Shown in pieces: positions 34,139 to 43,260 of a DNA stretch of 64,000 nucleotides (position 1 is its first letter; each line of letters opens with the position of its first letter). The translations under genes and the position numbers were made by a program. Under the pieces are notes generated by a model, which worked only from the letters and a program-made list of their open reading frames with translations, did no database searches and had not been told where the DNA came from. Source of the stretch: Gammaproteobacteria bacterium (GTDB taxonomy: Bacteria > Pseudomonadota > Gammaproteobacteria > Thiohalobacterales > Thiohalobacteraceae). The stretch is from positions 171,413 through 235,412 of the forward strand of contig JAIOJV010000052.1 in the NCBI GenBank assembly GCA_019911805.1, given 5' to 3'.

Positions 34139-35962
34139 TTAACCGATCTCCATCAGCGTCTCGTCCGGATTGACGCTGTCACCCTTGGCGACGTGGATGG
34201 CGATGATGGTCCCGGTGATGGGCGCCTGGATCTCTGTCTCCATCTTCATCGCCTCGGCGACCAGCAGCGGATCCCCGGCCTGCACGGCTGCCCCGACCCC
34301 GACCAGTACATCGACGATGGTCCCCGGCATGGAGGTCGTCACGTGGCCCGGCTGACTGGCACGCGGCCGCTTGCTGCCCTTGTGTGGCCGTGGACCGGCG
34401 TTGTCCCCGGGTGCAACGGCCGGAATCTCCTCCAGCGATTCGACCAGGATCTCCTCGGGCATGCCGTCGACGGTGAGATAGAAGGGTCGCTGGTCCTGCT
34501 GCGGATGCCCCGACCCGGTGACACGGATGTGATAGGTCTCGCCATGCAGCGTGACATTGAATTCCGTCAGTCGGCCCAGGGCCGCGGGCTGGGTCGACTC
34601 GGGCGGCTCCAGCGGCTCGGGTACCAGCGCGTTGGCGGCACGTTTGGCCAGGAAATCTCGACCGATCTCCGGGAACATCGCAAATGTCAGAACGTCTTCC
34701 TCGCTCATGGCGAGTTTGCCGATCTCGCCGCGCAGATGCTCCATTTCCGGGTCCAGGAAGTCGGCAGGACGCACATCGATCACGTCCGCGTTACCGATGG
34801 CCTGCTGGCGCACAATGGAATTCACCTCGCCCGGTGCGCGACCATAGCGGCCCTGCAGGTACAGCTTCACCTCATTGGTGATGGTCTTGTAACGCTGGCC
34901 GGTGAGCACGTTCAACACCGCTTGCGTGCCGACGATCTGCGAGGTCGGCGTAACCAGCGGTGGATAGCCGAGGTCCTCCCGCACCCGGGGAATCTCCAGC
35001 AGCACCTCCTGCATACGGCCAAGCGCGCCCTGTTCACGCAGCTGGGTATAGAGGTTGGAGATCATGCCGCCGGGGACCTGATAGATCTGCACCCGCGTAT
35101 CCAGACCGGTGAATTCGCTTTCGAACTGGTGATACTTCCTGCGCACCTCGCGGAAATAAAAGCCGATCTCCTGCAGGAGATGCAGGTCCAGCCTGGTGTC
35201 ATATTCGGTGCCTGCCAGGGCGGCGACCATGCTTTCGGTCGGTGGATGGCTGGCACCGCCGGCGAACGCGGAGATGGCGGTATCGATATGCATACAGCCA
35301 TTTTCGATGGCCTTGAGCTGGCACATCTCGGCCACACCGGCCGTGGCATGCATGTGCAGATGGATGGGCAGATCCGCCTCGGCACGCAACCGCCGGACCA
35401 GCTCGCCGGCGATCATGGGCGTAAGCAATCCTGCCATATCCTTGATGGCGATGCTGTCGCAGCCCAGCGCCACGAGTTCCCGCGCCATGGCCGCGAACTG
35501 CTCGATACCGTGCACGGGACTGGTGGTGTAACAGATCGTACCCTGGGCATGCTTGCCGGCCTGTTTGACGGCATCGATGGCGACCTGGAGATTACGGCTG
35601 TCGTTGAGGGCGTCGAAGATCCGAAATACGTCGATGCCATTGTCCGCAGCCCGGGCGACGAAGGCCCGCACGACGTCGTCCGAGTAGTTGCGGTAACCGA
35701 GCAGATTCTGCCCCCGGAGCAACATCTGCAGGCGGCTGTTCGGCAGTGCCTTGCGCAGGGTGCGCAGGCGTTCCCAGGGATCCTCCTTCAGAAAGCGCAG
35801 GCAGGCATCGAAGGTGGCGCCACCCCAGACCTCCAGCGACCAGTAGCCGACCCGGTCCAGCCGCTCGCAGATCGGCAGCATGTCCGCGGTACGCATGCGG
35901 GTGGCGATAAGCGACTGATGCGCGTCGCGCAGAACCAGTTCAGTGATATTGACCTTCGACAT
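34139..35962 (-). CDS. pycB: Carboxyltransferase/biotin subunit of pyruvate carboxylase or oxaloacetate decarboxylase (PycB/OadA)
   Basis: This 607-aa subunit moves CO2 between biotin and pyruvate/oxaloacetate. The N-terminal HMGL-like TIM barrel shows ITELVLRDAHQSLIATRMRT, YWSLEVWGGATFD, SIAIKDMAGLL with the carbamylated-lysine region, and HLHMHATAGV. A conserved carboxylase domain follows. The C-terminal lipoyl/biotinyl domain has AMKMETEI with the biotin lysine near residue 573, after a basic low-complexity linker. No OadB/OadG sodium-pump subunit is nearby, so a two-subunit pyruvate carboxylase with the biotin carboxylase next door is more likely. I chose ATG 35962 over a longer frame by family alignment. 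Confidence 0.88.
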   Translation of the reverse strand: MSKVNITELVLRDAHQSLIATRMRTADMLPICERLDRVGYWSLEVWGGATFDACLRFLKEDPWERLRTLRKALPNSRLQMLLRGQNLLGYRNYSDDVVRAFVARAADNGIDVFRIFDALNDSRNLQVAIDAVKQAGKHAQGTICYTTSPVHGIEQFAAMARELVALGCDSIAIKDMAGLLTPMIAGELVRRLRAEADLPIHLHMHATAGVAEMCQLKAIENGCMHIDTAISAFAGGASHPPTESMVAALAGTEYDTRLDLHLLQEIGFYFREVRRKYHQFESEFTGLDTRVQIYQVPGGMISNLYTQLREQGALGRMQEVLLEIPRVREDLGYPPLVTPTSQIVGTQAVLNVLTGQRYKTITNEVKLYLQGRYGRAPGEVNSIVRQQAIGNADVIDVRPADFLDPEMEHLRGEIGKLAMSEEDVLTFAMFPEIGRDFLAKRAANALVPEPLEPPESTQPAALGRLTEFNVTLHGETYHIRVTGSGHPQQDQRPFYLTVDGMPEEILVESLEEIPAVAPGDNAGPRPHKGSKRPRASQPGHVTTSMPGTIVDVLVGVGAAVQAGDPLLVAEAMKMETEIQAPITGTIIAIHVAKGDSVNPDETLMEIG

Positions 35963-35999
35963 CGCTTGGCTTCCTGAAATTATACTAGCCACTGAACAT

Positions 36000-37418
36000 T
36001 CAGTTCCCCAGATGCGCCGCCACCGCCGCGGCGATCACCGCGGCCAGTTCACGGGTGGGGCGGCTGGCAGGGTATTCCACCAGTTCCGGGTGCGTCTCGA
36101 CGAAGCCTGTGTTGAACCGCCCGGACCGGAATTCCTCCGTCTTGAGGATCTCCAGATAGTAGGGGATCGTCGTTTTCACGCCATAAATGGCCATGTCTTC
36201 GAGCGCGCGCGCCGCCCGGTTGAGCAACTGTTCCCAATCCAGTGCCCATACCGTCAATTTGGCGCACATGGAATCGTAGTAGGGCGGAATCGGGTAGCCG
36301 GTGTAAATGGCCGCATCGGTACGTACGCCCGGACCACCGGGGGAAAAGTAATGGGTGATCCGGCCGAAGCTCGGCAGGAAATCGTTCTTGGGATCTTCCG
36401 CATTGATGCGGAACTCGATGGCGAAGCCACGCCGGGCAATCTCGTCCTGGCGGTAGCGCAACGGCAGGCCGGCAGCGATACGGATCTGTTCCTGTACGAT
36501 GTCCACACCGGTGATCGTTTCAGTCACGGTGTGTTCCACCTGCAGGCGGGTATTCATTTCCATGAAATAGAAGTTCCCGTCCGCATCCATGAGAAATTCC
36601 ACGGTCCCGGCGTTTTCGTAGCCGACGGCGCGCGCGGCACGGATCGCGTAGTCACCGAGCAGATCCCGCTGGGCATCGTTCAGTTGTGGTGACGGCGCGA
36701 TCTCAATGAGTTTCTGATGACGGCGCTGGATGGAGCAATCACGCTCGAACAGCTGCACGACATTGCCATGACGATCGGCCAGCACCTGTATTTCGATGTG
36801 CCGCGGCTGGGTGACACATCTCTCCAGAAACACGTCGGCGCTGCCGAAGGCCTTGGTCGCCTCGGACAGTACCCGCTCATAGCTGCGCTGCAGGGCCTCT
36901 TCATCGGCACAGCGGCGGATGCCACGACCACCGCCACCTGAGGTGGCCTTGAGCATGATGGGATAACCGATCTCCCGGGCGAGGGCCCGCGCCTCGTCCA
37001 GCCCCGCGAGGTTGCCGTCGCTGCCCGGGATGACCGGTACGCCGGCGGCCTGCATGCAGCGGCGTGCCTCGGTCTTGTCGCCCATGCGCCGGATAACCTC
37101 GGCATTGGGACCGATGAAGCGAATGTTACGGCGGGCGCAGATCTCCGCCAGCAGCGGATTCTCGGACAGGAAGCCGTAACCCGGATGCAGGGCATCGCAG
37201 CCGGTCGCCACGGCCAGATTCACGATGCGGTGAGCATTCAGATAGCCGGCCACGGAATCGGGACCGATATTATAGGCCTCGTCGGCTTTTTTTACGTGCA
37301 GGGCATGGCGGTCGGCCGCGGTGAAAATGGCCACGGAGCGGATGCCCATCTCACGACAGGCCCGGCCGATACGCACTGCGATTTCGCCACGGTTGGCGAT
37401 GAGGATCTTCTTGATCAC
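36000..37418 (-). CDS. pycA: Biotin carboxylase subunit (pyruvate carboxylase subunit A / AccC-like)
   Basis: This 472-aa ATP-grasp enzyme carboxylates biotin on the partner encoded 37 bp downstream. The start IKKILIANRGEIAVRI, the glycine-rich lid KATSGGGGRGIRR, EIQVLADRHGNVVQLFERDCSIQRRHQKLIEIAP, and FYFMEMNTRLQVEHTVTE are diagnostic. GTG at 37418 gives the standard family N-terminus; a TTG 66 bp upstream would add a poorly conserved leader. The C-terminus is slightly extended compared with AccC. It is transcribed divergently from yceD. Confidence 0.9.
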   Translation of the reverse strand: MIKKILIANRGEIAVRIGRACREMGIRSVAIFTAADRHALHVKKADEAYNIGPDSVAGYLNAHRIVNLAVATGCDALHPGYGFLSENPLLAEICARRNIRFIGPNAEVIRRMGDKTEARRCMQAAGVPVIPGSDGNLAGLDEARALAREIGYPIMLKATSGGGGRGIRRCADEEALQRSYERVLSEATKAFGSADVFLERCVTQPRHIEIQVLADRHGNVVQLFERDCSIQRRHQKLIEIAPSPQLNDAQRDLLGDYAIRAARAVGYENAGTVEFLMDADGNFYFMEMNTRLQVEHTVTETITGVDIVQEQIRIAAGLPLRYRQDEIARRGFAIEFRINAEDPKNDFLPSFGRITHYFSPGGPGVRTDAAIYTGYPIPPYYDSMCAKLTVWALDWEQLLNRAARALEDMAIYGVKTTIPYYLEILKTEEFRSGRFNTGFVETHPELVEYPASRPTRELAAVIAAAVAAHLGN

Positions 37419-37586
37419 CGGCAGTCCACGAGAGGGCCGCTGTCCCGATGGGGCAGCGGCACAACGGAAAGTCCTTTCCGGCAAGTAGTTAGAGACCGGA
37501 ATGAGGCTGATTTCTACGGAATATCCGCCCCGCTGTCAATCGCCGCAGGGGCGGTCGCCGAGCGTGGCATTTCCCCATTTTTTGTT

Positions 37587-37615
37587 TTGACACAAATGCT
37601 TGTCACGGTTATTAT
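37587..37615 (+). promoter_or_regulatory. Strong sigma-70-type promoter of yceD-rpmF
   Basis: A consensus -35 box TTGACA (37587-37592) and a -10 box TATTAT (37610-37615) are separated by exactly 17 bp. The predicted transcription start is about 37622, only a few bases before the yceD ATG at 37625, so the message would have almost no leader. Confidence 0.85.
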
Positions 37616-37624
37616 GCGCGGCTT

Positions 37625-38140
37625 ATGCGAGATCGGCTGCCGGATTTGTTGGACCCGGAATCCCTGACGTCCGCAGGCCGTGAATATCGCGGCAGGCTGG
37701 CAACGGCGGGGATGCAACGGCTCGCTGCACTGGTGCACGATAATGAGGTGCCGGATCTCGATGTGCGGCTGTTCGCCGGACGCGATGCGGAGGGGCGACG
37801 GTATGTTGCCGGCCACATCGACGGGCTCTTGCATCTGCGCTGTCAACGCTGTCTCGCGGCACTGGATTTTCCGCTGCTACTGGACTTCAGCCTAGCGCTG
37901 GTGGAGAGCGAGACCGAGGCCGATCGTCTCGGCGGGGAGTATGAGCCGCTGCTGATCGGCAGCGAGCGCATCGCGGTTCGCGACCTGATCGAGGATGAAC
38001 TGCTGCTGACGCTGCCAGATTTCCCGCAGCATGCGGATACGCGCTGCGCCCTGCCGGCCTATTCGGAACAGGAGGCCGGCGCGCATACGGAAGACCAACC
38101 CAACCCGTTCGCGGTGCTGGCCACTTTGAAACGTAAATAG
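37625..38140 (+). CDS. yceD: YceD (DUF177) family protein, 23S rRNA accumulation protein-like
   Basis: This 171-aa protein belongs to the DUF177/YceD family, co-transcribed with rpmF in most bacteria and linked to 23S rRNA accumulation. The zinc-knuckle-like LRCQRCLAAL and the closing KxNPFAVLxxLKRK (here QPNPFAVLATLKRK) are the family markers; LDPESLTSAGREYRG matches the usual N-terminus. The strong promoter leaves at most a few untranslated bases. rpmF follows after 23 bp. Confidence 0.92.
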   Translation: MRDRLPDLLDPESLTSAGREYRGRLATAGMQRLAALVHDNEVPDLDVRLFAGRDAEGRRYVAGHIDGLLHLRCQRCLAALDFPLLLDFSLALVESETEADRLGGEYEPLLIGSERIAVRDLIEDELLLTLPDFPQHADTRCALPAYSEQEAGAHTEDQPNPFAVLATLKRK

Positions 38141-38163
38141 CTTTTGTGTCAGGAGTCTAGTCC

Positions 38164-38343
38164 ATGGCCGTTCAACAGAACCGTAAAACCCCTTCCAAGC
38201 GTGGCATGCGCCGGGCACACGACCGCCTGGAAAACCCCACGTTGTCGATCGAACCCACCACGGGTGAGACCCATCTGCGTCACCATATCAGCGCGGATGG
38301 TTACTATCGCGGCCGCAAGGTCCTGTCCCGTAACGAGGACTGA
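38164..38343 (+). CDS. rpmF: 50S ribosomal protein L32
   Basis: The 59-aa product begins [20 protein letters not shown], the L32 signature, and ends in [13 protein letters not shown]. It is a component of the large ribosomal subunit near the peptidyl-transferase side. No zinc cysteines are present, as usual for this proteobacterial form. A good AGGAG ribosome site lies 8-12 bp upstream of the ATG. A strong terminator follows directly. Confidence 0.97.
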   Translation: MAVQQNRKTPSKRGMRRAHDRLENPTLSIEPTTGETHLRHHISADGYYRGRKVLSRNED

Positions 38344-38356
38344 GGCCGACACCCGA

Positions 38357-38412
38357 CATCCACCGCTGCAACGAGCCTTTCCACGGGCTCGGTGCAGCGG
38401 TGGATGTTTTTT
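38357..38412 (+). terminator. Rho-independent terminator after rpmF
   Basis: A 14-bp perfect outer stem (CATCCACCGCTGCA with TGCAGCGGTGGATG) encloses a 6-bp inner stem (CGAGCC / GGCTCG), followed by six T residues. This is one of the strongest hairpins in the window and separates yceD-rpmF transcription from plsX, implying that plsX has its own promoter or relies on read-through. Confidence 0.92.
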
Positions 38413-38481
38413 ATTCATGCCAATCGATAGCAGTGGCTACCGATCGATAGTGGCTTCACGGACCTCCTGCACCTGACCCAA

Positions 38482-39513
38482 ATGAGTTCGGATATAACGA
38501 TCGCTTTGGATGCGATGGGTGGTGACCAAGGTATCGATACGGTCGTCCCTGCAGCACTGAACACCCTCAAGCACCGGCCCGATCTCCACTTGATCCTGGT
38601 CGGCGATCAGGCAAAGCTGCAGCAGCGCCTGCAGCAAACAGACCATCAGGCGGTGGCTGACCGCCTGCACATCCACCATGCAGCAGAGGTCGTGGGCATG
38701 GACGAATCGCCGTCACGCGCCCTGCGATTGAAGAAAGATTCCTCCCTGCGCGTGGCCATCGATCTGGTCAAGCGTGGTACCGCTCAGGCCTGTGTCAGTG
38801 CGGGCAACACCGGCGCGCTCATGGCCACCGCCCGCTACGTACTGAAAACCCTCCCGGGCATCGATCGGCCGGCGATCTCGACCTCCATCCCCAACGTCAA
38901 AGGCCATACCTTGATGCTCGATCTCGGCGCCAATATCGACTGCAGTGCCGAGCACCTGTTCCAATTCGCGGTGATGGGCTCGGTGCTGGCGAACGCGGTA
39001 CATGGTCTCGAGCGCCCGCGTGTCGGCCTGCTCAACATCGGTGAGGAGGAGATCAAGGGCAACGACCAGGTCAAGGAGGCCGCGCGGCTGCTGGCGGCCA
39101 GCTCGCTGAACTACACCGGCTTCGTGGAAGGCGATGACGTTTACAAGGGCGGGGTCGACGTGGTGGTTTGTGACGGCTTCGTCGGTAATGTCGCTCTGAA
39201 GACCAGCGAAGGTGTTGCGAAAATGATCGGCCATTTCATCCGCGAGGAATTCAAACGCAACCTCTTGACCCGGCTGGCTGGCCTGATCGCCATGCCGGTG
39301 CTGGGGGCATTCCGCCAGCGCATCGATCCTCGGCGGTATAATGGTGCGAGCCTGCTGGGACTGCGCGGCATCGTGATCAAGAGCCACGGTGGTGCCGATG
39401 CACTGGCATTCGAAAACGCGATCAATGTGGCCGTCCTCGAGGTGCAGAAGGCCGTTCCGGATCGCATCGATCATCTTCTGGAATCTGTGCTGACTGAAAG
39501 GTGTGCCGACTGA
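38482..39513 (+). CDS. plsX: Phosphate acyltransferase PlsX
   Basis: This 343-aa enzyme makes acyl-phosphate from acyl-ACP for phospholipid synthesis. [13 protein letters not shown] at the N-terminus, [33 protein letters not shown] and [15 protein letters not shown] are the family motifs. No ribosome site is evident before the ATG, but family alignment supports this start. A near-direct repeat of TCGATAG...GTGGCT lies in the short leader. The stop shares its last base with fabH (TGATG). Confidence 0.95.
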   Translation: MSSDITIALDAMGGDQGIDTVVPAALNTLKHRPDLHLILVGDQAKLQQRLQQTDHQAVADRLHIHHAAEVVGMDESPSRALRLKKDSSLRVAIDLVKRGTAQACVSAGNTGALMATARYVLKTLPGIDRPAISTSIPNVKGHTLMLDLGANIDCSAEHLFQFAVMGSVLANAVHGLERPRVGLLNIGEEEIKGNDQVKEAARLLAASSLNYTGFVEGDDVYKGGVDVVVCDGFVGNVALKTSEGVAKMIGHFIREEFKRNLLTRLAGLIAMPVLGAFRQRIDPRRYNGASLLGLRGIVIKSHGGADALAFENAINVAVLEVQKAVPDRIDHLLESVLTERCAD

Positions 39514-40478
39514 TGCATGCACGAATCACGGGGACCGGCAGCTATCTACCTGACAAGGTGCTGACCAACCATGATCTGGAACGCATGGTCAACACCAGCG
39601 ACGCCTGGATCCGCGAACGCACCGGCATCGAGAAGCGCCACATCGCGGCCGCTGATCAGACGACCTGCGACCTCGCCGAACAGGCGTCACGCCATGCACT
39701 GGAGGCGGCCGGCCGCACACCTCAGGATGTTGATCTGATCATCGTCGCGACGACCACCCCCGACCGTATCTTCCCCAGCACCGCCTGTCTGCTGCAGCAG
39801 CGTCTCGACATCCACGGCTGCGCCGCCTTCGATGTGCAGGCAGTATGTACCGGTTTCATCTATGCCCTGGGGATAGCCGACAAGTTCATCCGTACCGGTG
39901 CGGCGAAATGCGCACTGGTAGTCGGTGCGGAGACGCTGTCGCGCATCGTCGACTGGAGCGACCGCAGTACCTGTGTACTGTTCGGCGACGGCGCCGGTGC
40001 GGTGGTGTTGGAGGCGAGCGGGGAGCCCGGCATCCTCTCTACCCATTTGCACGCCGACGGCCGCTACGAGAGCCTCCTGACAGTGAATGCCGGCGTGTCA
40101 CAAGGCTATGATCGTCTGGCGAGCAGCGGTGGCTTCATCGAGATGAAGGGCAACGAGGTGTTCAAGATGGCGGTCAACACCCTCGGCCGCATCGTCGACG
40201 AGACGCTCGCCGCCAATCATATGAAGAAGTCCGATGTCGATTGGCTGATCCCGCACCAGGCCAACATCCGTATCATCCAGGCGACCGCCAAGAAGCTGAA
40301 ACTGCCGACCGAGCGTGTGGTCATGACCGTCGCCCAGCACGGCAACACGTCGGCCGCCTCCGTACCGCTGGCACTCGACACCGCCGTCCGCGACGGCCGT
40401 ATTCAACGTGGTGAAATACTGCTGATGGAGGCCTTCGGCGGCGGCTTCACCTGGGGCTCGGCGCTGGTCAAGTTTTAA
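39513..40478 (+). CDS. fabH: 3-oxoacyl-ACP synthase III
   Basis: FabH (321 aa) starts fatty-acid chains by condensing acetyl-CoA with malonyl-ACP. The start [16 protein letters not shown], the active-site [10 protein letters not shown] with Cys112, and IPHQANIRI with the catalytic histidine are clear, as is the later asparagine in [11 protein letters not shown]. The ATG overlapping the plsX stop was preferred to one four codons earlier. The gene is followed by a large nested palindromic element before fabD. Confidence 0.95.
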   Translation: MHARITGTGSYLPDKVLTNHDLERMVNTSDAWIRERTGIEKRHIAAADQTTCDLAEQASRHALEAAGRTPQDVDLIIVATTTPDRIFPSTACLLQQRLDIHGCAAFDVQAVCTGFIYALGIADKFIRTGAAKCALVVGAETLSRIVDWSDRSTCVLFGDGAGAVVLEASGEPGILSTHLHADGRYESLLTVNAGVSQGYDRLASSGGFIEMKGNEVFKMAVNTLGRIVDETLAANHMKKSDVDWLIPHQANIRIIQATAKKLKLPTERVVMTVAQHGNTSAASVPLALDTAVRDGRIQRGEILLMEAFGGGFTWGSALVKF

Positions 40479-40500
40479 CAGATACGGACTTCAGGGATTT

Positions 40501-40765
40501 TTTAACCACGAAGGACACGAAGGCGCACAAAGGAAACCGCAAGGCACTTTTACCGCAAAGGACGCGAAGGCGCGCAAAGGAAATCTTGAAAAAAGCCCAA
40601 AGACTGCATGTGCCACGGAAACACACGGAAATACACGGAAGATGGGGGTACGGCGGGTTCTGCATTCCGTGTGCTTCCGTGTGTTTCCGTGGCTGAAATG
40701 AATGTTTTAGGTTTAATACTTATTGATGATTTCCTTTGTGCGCCTTCGTGTCCTTCGTGGTTAAA
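40501..40765. repeat. Nested double palindromic element in the fabH-fabD gap (element A)
   Basis: Outer arms at 40501-40536 and 40730-40765 are perfect 36-bp inverted repeats made of units such as ACCACGAAGGACACGAAGG. Inside lies a second inverted repeat of 29 bp with two mismatches (40612-40640 and 40665-40693), built from GCCACGGAAACACACGGAA-type units around a 24-bp loop beginning GATGGGGGTACGG. The inner unit and its loop recur in elements E and F. No transposase or terminal duplication is seen. fabD starts 28 bp after the right arm. Confidence 0.95.
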
Positions 40766-40792
40766 GTTCATTTTTTGCAAACACAGACATCC

Positions 40793-41725
40793 ATGAACAA
40801 ACAACTCGCAATCGTCTTTCCCGGTCAGGGCTCGCAATCTGTCGGCATGCTGGCGGAACTTGCCGGTGCGCACTCCGAGGTGGAGGCTACCTTCGCCGAG
40901 GCGTCTACGGTCCTCGGATATGATCTCTGGGCGCTCGTGCAGGATGGCCCGGAGGCCGATCTCAATCAGACCGATCGCACGCAACCGGCCATGCTCGCCG
41001 CCGGTGTCGCCGTATGGCGCATCTGGACCAGACAGGGCGGGGCGGCACCGGCCTTCCTGGCCGGGCACAGCCTTGGTGAGTACACGGCACTGGTGTGCGC
41101 CGGCAGCCTCGCGTTCAGTGACGGCATCCGTCTGGTCGCCGAGCGTGGCCGCCGCATGCAGGTGGCGGTCCCGGCGGGTATCGGCGCCATGGCCGCGATC
41201 CTCGGACTCGATGATGACCAGGTGCGCGCGGCCTGCAGTGCGGCCGCGCAGGGCGAGGTCGTGCAGGCGGTGAATTTCAATTCGCCCGGGCAGGTGGTCA
41301 TCGCCGGCCATAAGGCTGCGGTGGAGCGCGCCTGCACGGGTGCCAAGGCGATGGGTGCCAAACGGGCCGTACCGCTGACGGTGAGCGTGCCGTCACACAG
41401 CAGTCTCATGCAACCCGCGGCGGAGGCCTTTGCGGCGACGCTCGCGACCACCGGCATCGAGGCGCCGCGGATCCCGGTGATCCACAACGCGGATGTCGCG
41501 GCCTACACCGACCCCGCCGCCATCCGCGACGCGCTCATCCGCCAGATCTATACTCCGGTGCGCTGGGTCGAGACCATCCAGTATCTGTCTGGGCAGGGCA
41601 TCACGCACATCATCGAGGCCGGCCCCGGCAAGGTGCTGACCGGGCTGAACAAGCGCATCGACAAGCACATCGCCTCACTGGCGGCCTTCGATAGCGCATC
41701 GCTGGCTGCGGCGCTAGTCGGCTGA
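40793..41725 (+). CDS. fabD: Malonyl-CoA:ACP transacylase
   Basis: FabD (310 aa) loads malonate on ACP. AIVFPGQGSQSVGML, the active-site GHSLGEYTAL with Ser93, and a late PSHSSLMQP histidine region match the family. The open frame continues upstream through the repeat, but translation should begin at the ATG 28 bp after it because family alignment starts MxxxLAIVFPGQG. No Shine-Dalgarno sequence is visible there. Confidence 0.95.
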   Translation: MNKQLAIVFPGQGSQSVGMLAELAGAHSEVEATFAEASTVLGYDLWALVQDGPEADLNQTDRTQPAMLAAGVAVWRIWTRQGGAAPAFLAGHSLGEYTALVCAGSLAFSDGIRLVAERGRRMQVAVPAGIGAMAAILGLDDDQVRAACSAAAQGEVVQAVNFNSPGQVVIAGHKAAVERACTGAKAMGAKRAVPLTVSVPSHSSLMQPAAEAFAATLATTGIEAPRIPVIHNADVAAYTDPAAIRDALIRQIYTPVRWVETIQYLSGQGITHIIEAGPGKVLTGLNKRIDKHIASLAAFDSASLAAALVG

Positions 41726-41762
41726 AGATGGATTTCGTGGCTGAGATTTTCGGGAGGAAGCT

Positions 41763-42506
41763 ATGTCACTGAGCAACGAAATTGTTCTTGTCACCGGCGC
41801 GAGCCGTGGCATCGGCCAGGCCATTGCGTTGGAGCTCGGCCGTCAGGGCGCAACGGTGATCGGCACCGCCACCACCGAGGGCGGCGCCCAGGCTATCGGC
41901 GAGGCACTGGCCGCGGCATCCATCAAGGGCGCGGGCAAGGTGTTGAACGTCACCGAAGCGGACTCCGTGGAGACGCTCATCAAGGCCATCGAGACCGAGT
42001 TCGGCACGCTGTCCATCTTGGTCAACAACGCCGGCATCACGCGTGACACGCTCCTGATGCGCATGAAGGACGAGGACTGGAACACCGTCATCGATACCAA
42101 TCTCAGTTCGGTGTTCCGCCTGTCCAAGGCCTGTCTGCGCGGCATGATGAAGGCCCGCAAGGGGCGGATCATCAACATCGCCTCGGTGGTCGGTGCAACT
42201 GGCAATCCCGGCCAGGCCAACTACGCGGCGGCGAAGGCGGGTATGATCGGGTTCGCCAAGTCGCTGGCCCGTGAGGTCGGCTCGCGCGGCATCACCGTGA
42301 ATACGGTCGCGCCCGGCTTCATCGACACCGACATGACCCGCGCACTCGCAGAGGAACAGCGCGCCGCATTGCTGACGAATATTCCACTGGGACGTCTCGG
42401 CACCGCCCAGGACATCGCCCACGCCGTCGCCTTCCTGGCCTCCGACGCCGCGACCTATGTCACGGGTGAGACATTGCACATCAACGGCGGTATGTACATG
42501 GCTTGA
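41763..42506 (+). CDS. fabG: 3-oxoacyl-ACP reductase
   Basis: FabG (247 aa) is the NADPH-dependent ketoreductase of fatty-acid elongation. VTGASRGIGQAIALEL is the cofactor loop, LVNNAGITRD follows, and NYAAAKAGMIGF holds the Tyr-Lys catalytic pair. A GGGAGGAAG ribosome site precedes the ATG. It is 37 bp from fabD. The acpP gene lies after a 172-bp gap that includes a possible promoter. Confidence 0.96.
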   Translation: MSLSNEIVLVTGASRGIGQAIALELGRQGATVIGTATTEGGAQAIGEALAAASIKGAGKVLNVTEADSVETLIKAIETEFGTLSILVNNAGITRDTLLMRMKDEDWNTVIDTNLSSVFRLSKACLRGMMKARKGRIINIASVVGATGNPGQANYAAAKAGMIGFAKSLAREVGSRGITVNTVAPGFIDTDMTRALAEEQRAALLTNIPLGRLGTAQDIAHAVAFLASDAATYVTGETLHINGGMYMA

Positions 42507-42602
42507 TGTTATTTTTGGAAATACTTCGTAGCTATTTGTAATGGAATATATTTTTATGTCGAATGCCAGACCTGTCTGGCTCCATTGGCGGCCCGACTTT
42601 CG

Positions 42603-42632
42603 CTGGCACGCCCCCTGGCTTTTCACTACAAT
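42603..42632 (+). promoter_or_regulatory. Candidate promoter upstream of acpP
   Basis: CTGGCA and TACAAT (42627-42632), 18 bp apart, give a plausible weak -35 and good -10 pair about 46 bp before the acpP start. The preceding stretch at 42505-42560 is clearly AT-rich. A separate promoter is expected for acpP since much more ACP than FabG is needed. Confidence 0.45.
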
Positions 42633-42678
42633 ACCGCCCGCAGCCTGTGCGGCCTGATTTCTGGAGGAAATACCCGTC

Positions 42679-42915
42679 ATGAGTAATGTCGAAGAACGCG
42701 TCAAGAAGATCGTTGTGGAACAGTTGGGTGTCAAAGAAGGAGAAGTCACGAATGCGGCATCCTTCGTCGACGATCTCGGCGCCGACTCACTGGATACGGT
42801 CGAACTGGTGATGGCCCTCGAAGAAGAGTTCGAGTGTGAGATCCCGGACGAAGAGGCCGAGAAGATCACCACCGTCCAGCAGGCGATCGACTATATCAAC
42901 GCACACCAGGGCTGA
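42679..42915 (+). CDS. acpP: Acyl carrier protein (housekeeping)
   Basis: This 78-aa AcpP has the canonical [19 protein letters not shown] with Ser37 as the phosphopantetheine site and a very acidic composition. A strong GGAGG ribosome site lies 14-18 bases upstream of the ATG. It differs in sequence from the EPS carrier at 11532. A rho-independent terminator follows. Confidence 0.97.
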   Translation: MSNVEERVKKIVVEQLGVKEGEVTNAASFVDDLGADSLDTVELVMALEEEFECEIPDEEAEKITTVQQAIDYINAHQG

Positions 42916-42937
42916 ACCTTTCGGCCTGCAAAAAGAA

Positions 42938-42974
42938 GCCGCAACCACGCCCGTGGTCGCGGCCTTTTCTTTTT
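42938..42974 (+). terminator. Rho-independent terminator after acpP
   Basis: A 12-position stem with one mismatch (GCCGCAACCACG with CGTGGTCGCGGC) and a tight loop is followed by TTTTCTTTTT. It lies 23 bp after the acpP stop and would isolate acpP expression from fabF. Confidence 0.88.
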
Positions 42975-43051
42975 CTGGAAGGTCCGGGCGGAGCCCGGAT
43001 TCCAGGTGGATTCTGAGTCACTGCTGTCCCGTAAGCCCAAAAACTGCATTT

Positions 43052-43182
43052 GCCACGGAAGCACACGATAAAACATAGACAAGATTATAGGCTTCACACG
43101 ACATCCCACGTCACCCGCCCAGTGCTGAGGTAGAACTTCGTGACGTAGTTTCATTTCAATGTCTTCTGTGTGCTTCCGTGGC
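43052..43182. repeat. Palindromic repeat between acpP and fabF (element B)
   Basis: GCCACGGAAGCACAC and its exact complement GTGTGCTTCCGTGGC bound a 131-bp element. Its core (CTTCACACGACATCCCACGT and CACCCGCCCAGTGCTGAGG) is the reverse complement of the core of element C, so the two are diverged copies in opposite orientation. Flanking words AAGCCCAAAAACTGCAT and CTGAGATGAGTGTTTTCAGG are shared with element A. Confidence 0.88.
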
Positions 43183-43260
43183 TGAGATGAGTGTTTTCAG
43201 GGTAAAAGTAATGGGCCAGCAGGGATTCTGAGTGGATTCTGGCAACAGAGGGACTGAACG

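Noticed and set aside
34193-35977. 594-codon plus-strand frame opposite the PycB/OadA gene
   Set aside because: Antisense shadow of a gene with a complete HMGL-like domain and biotin motif; no family features in the shadow.
40736-40792. FabD start upstream inside the repeat
   Set aside because: The extra residues are just translated repeat units; family alignment begins at the ATG at 40793.
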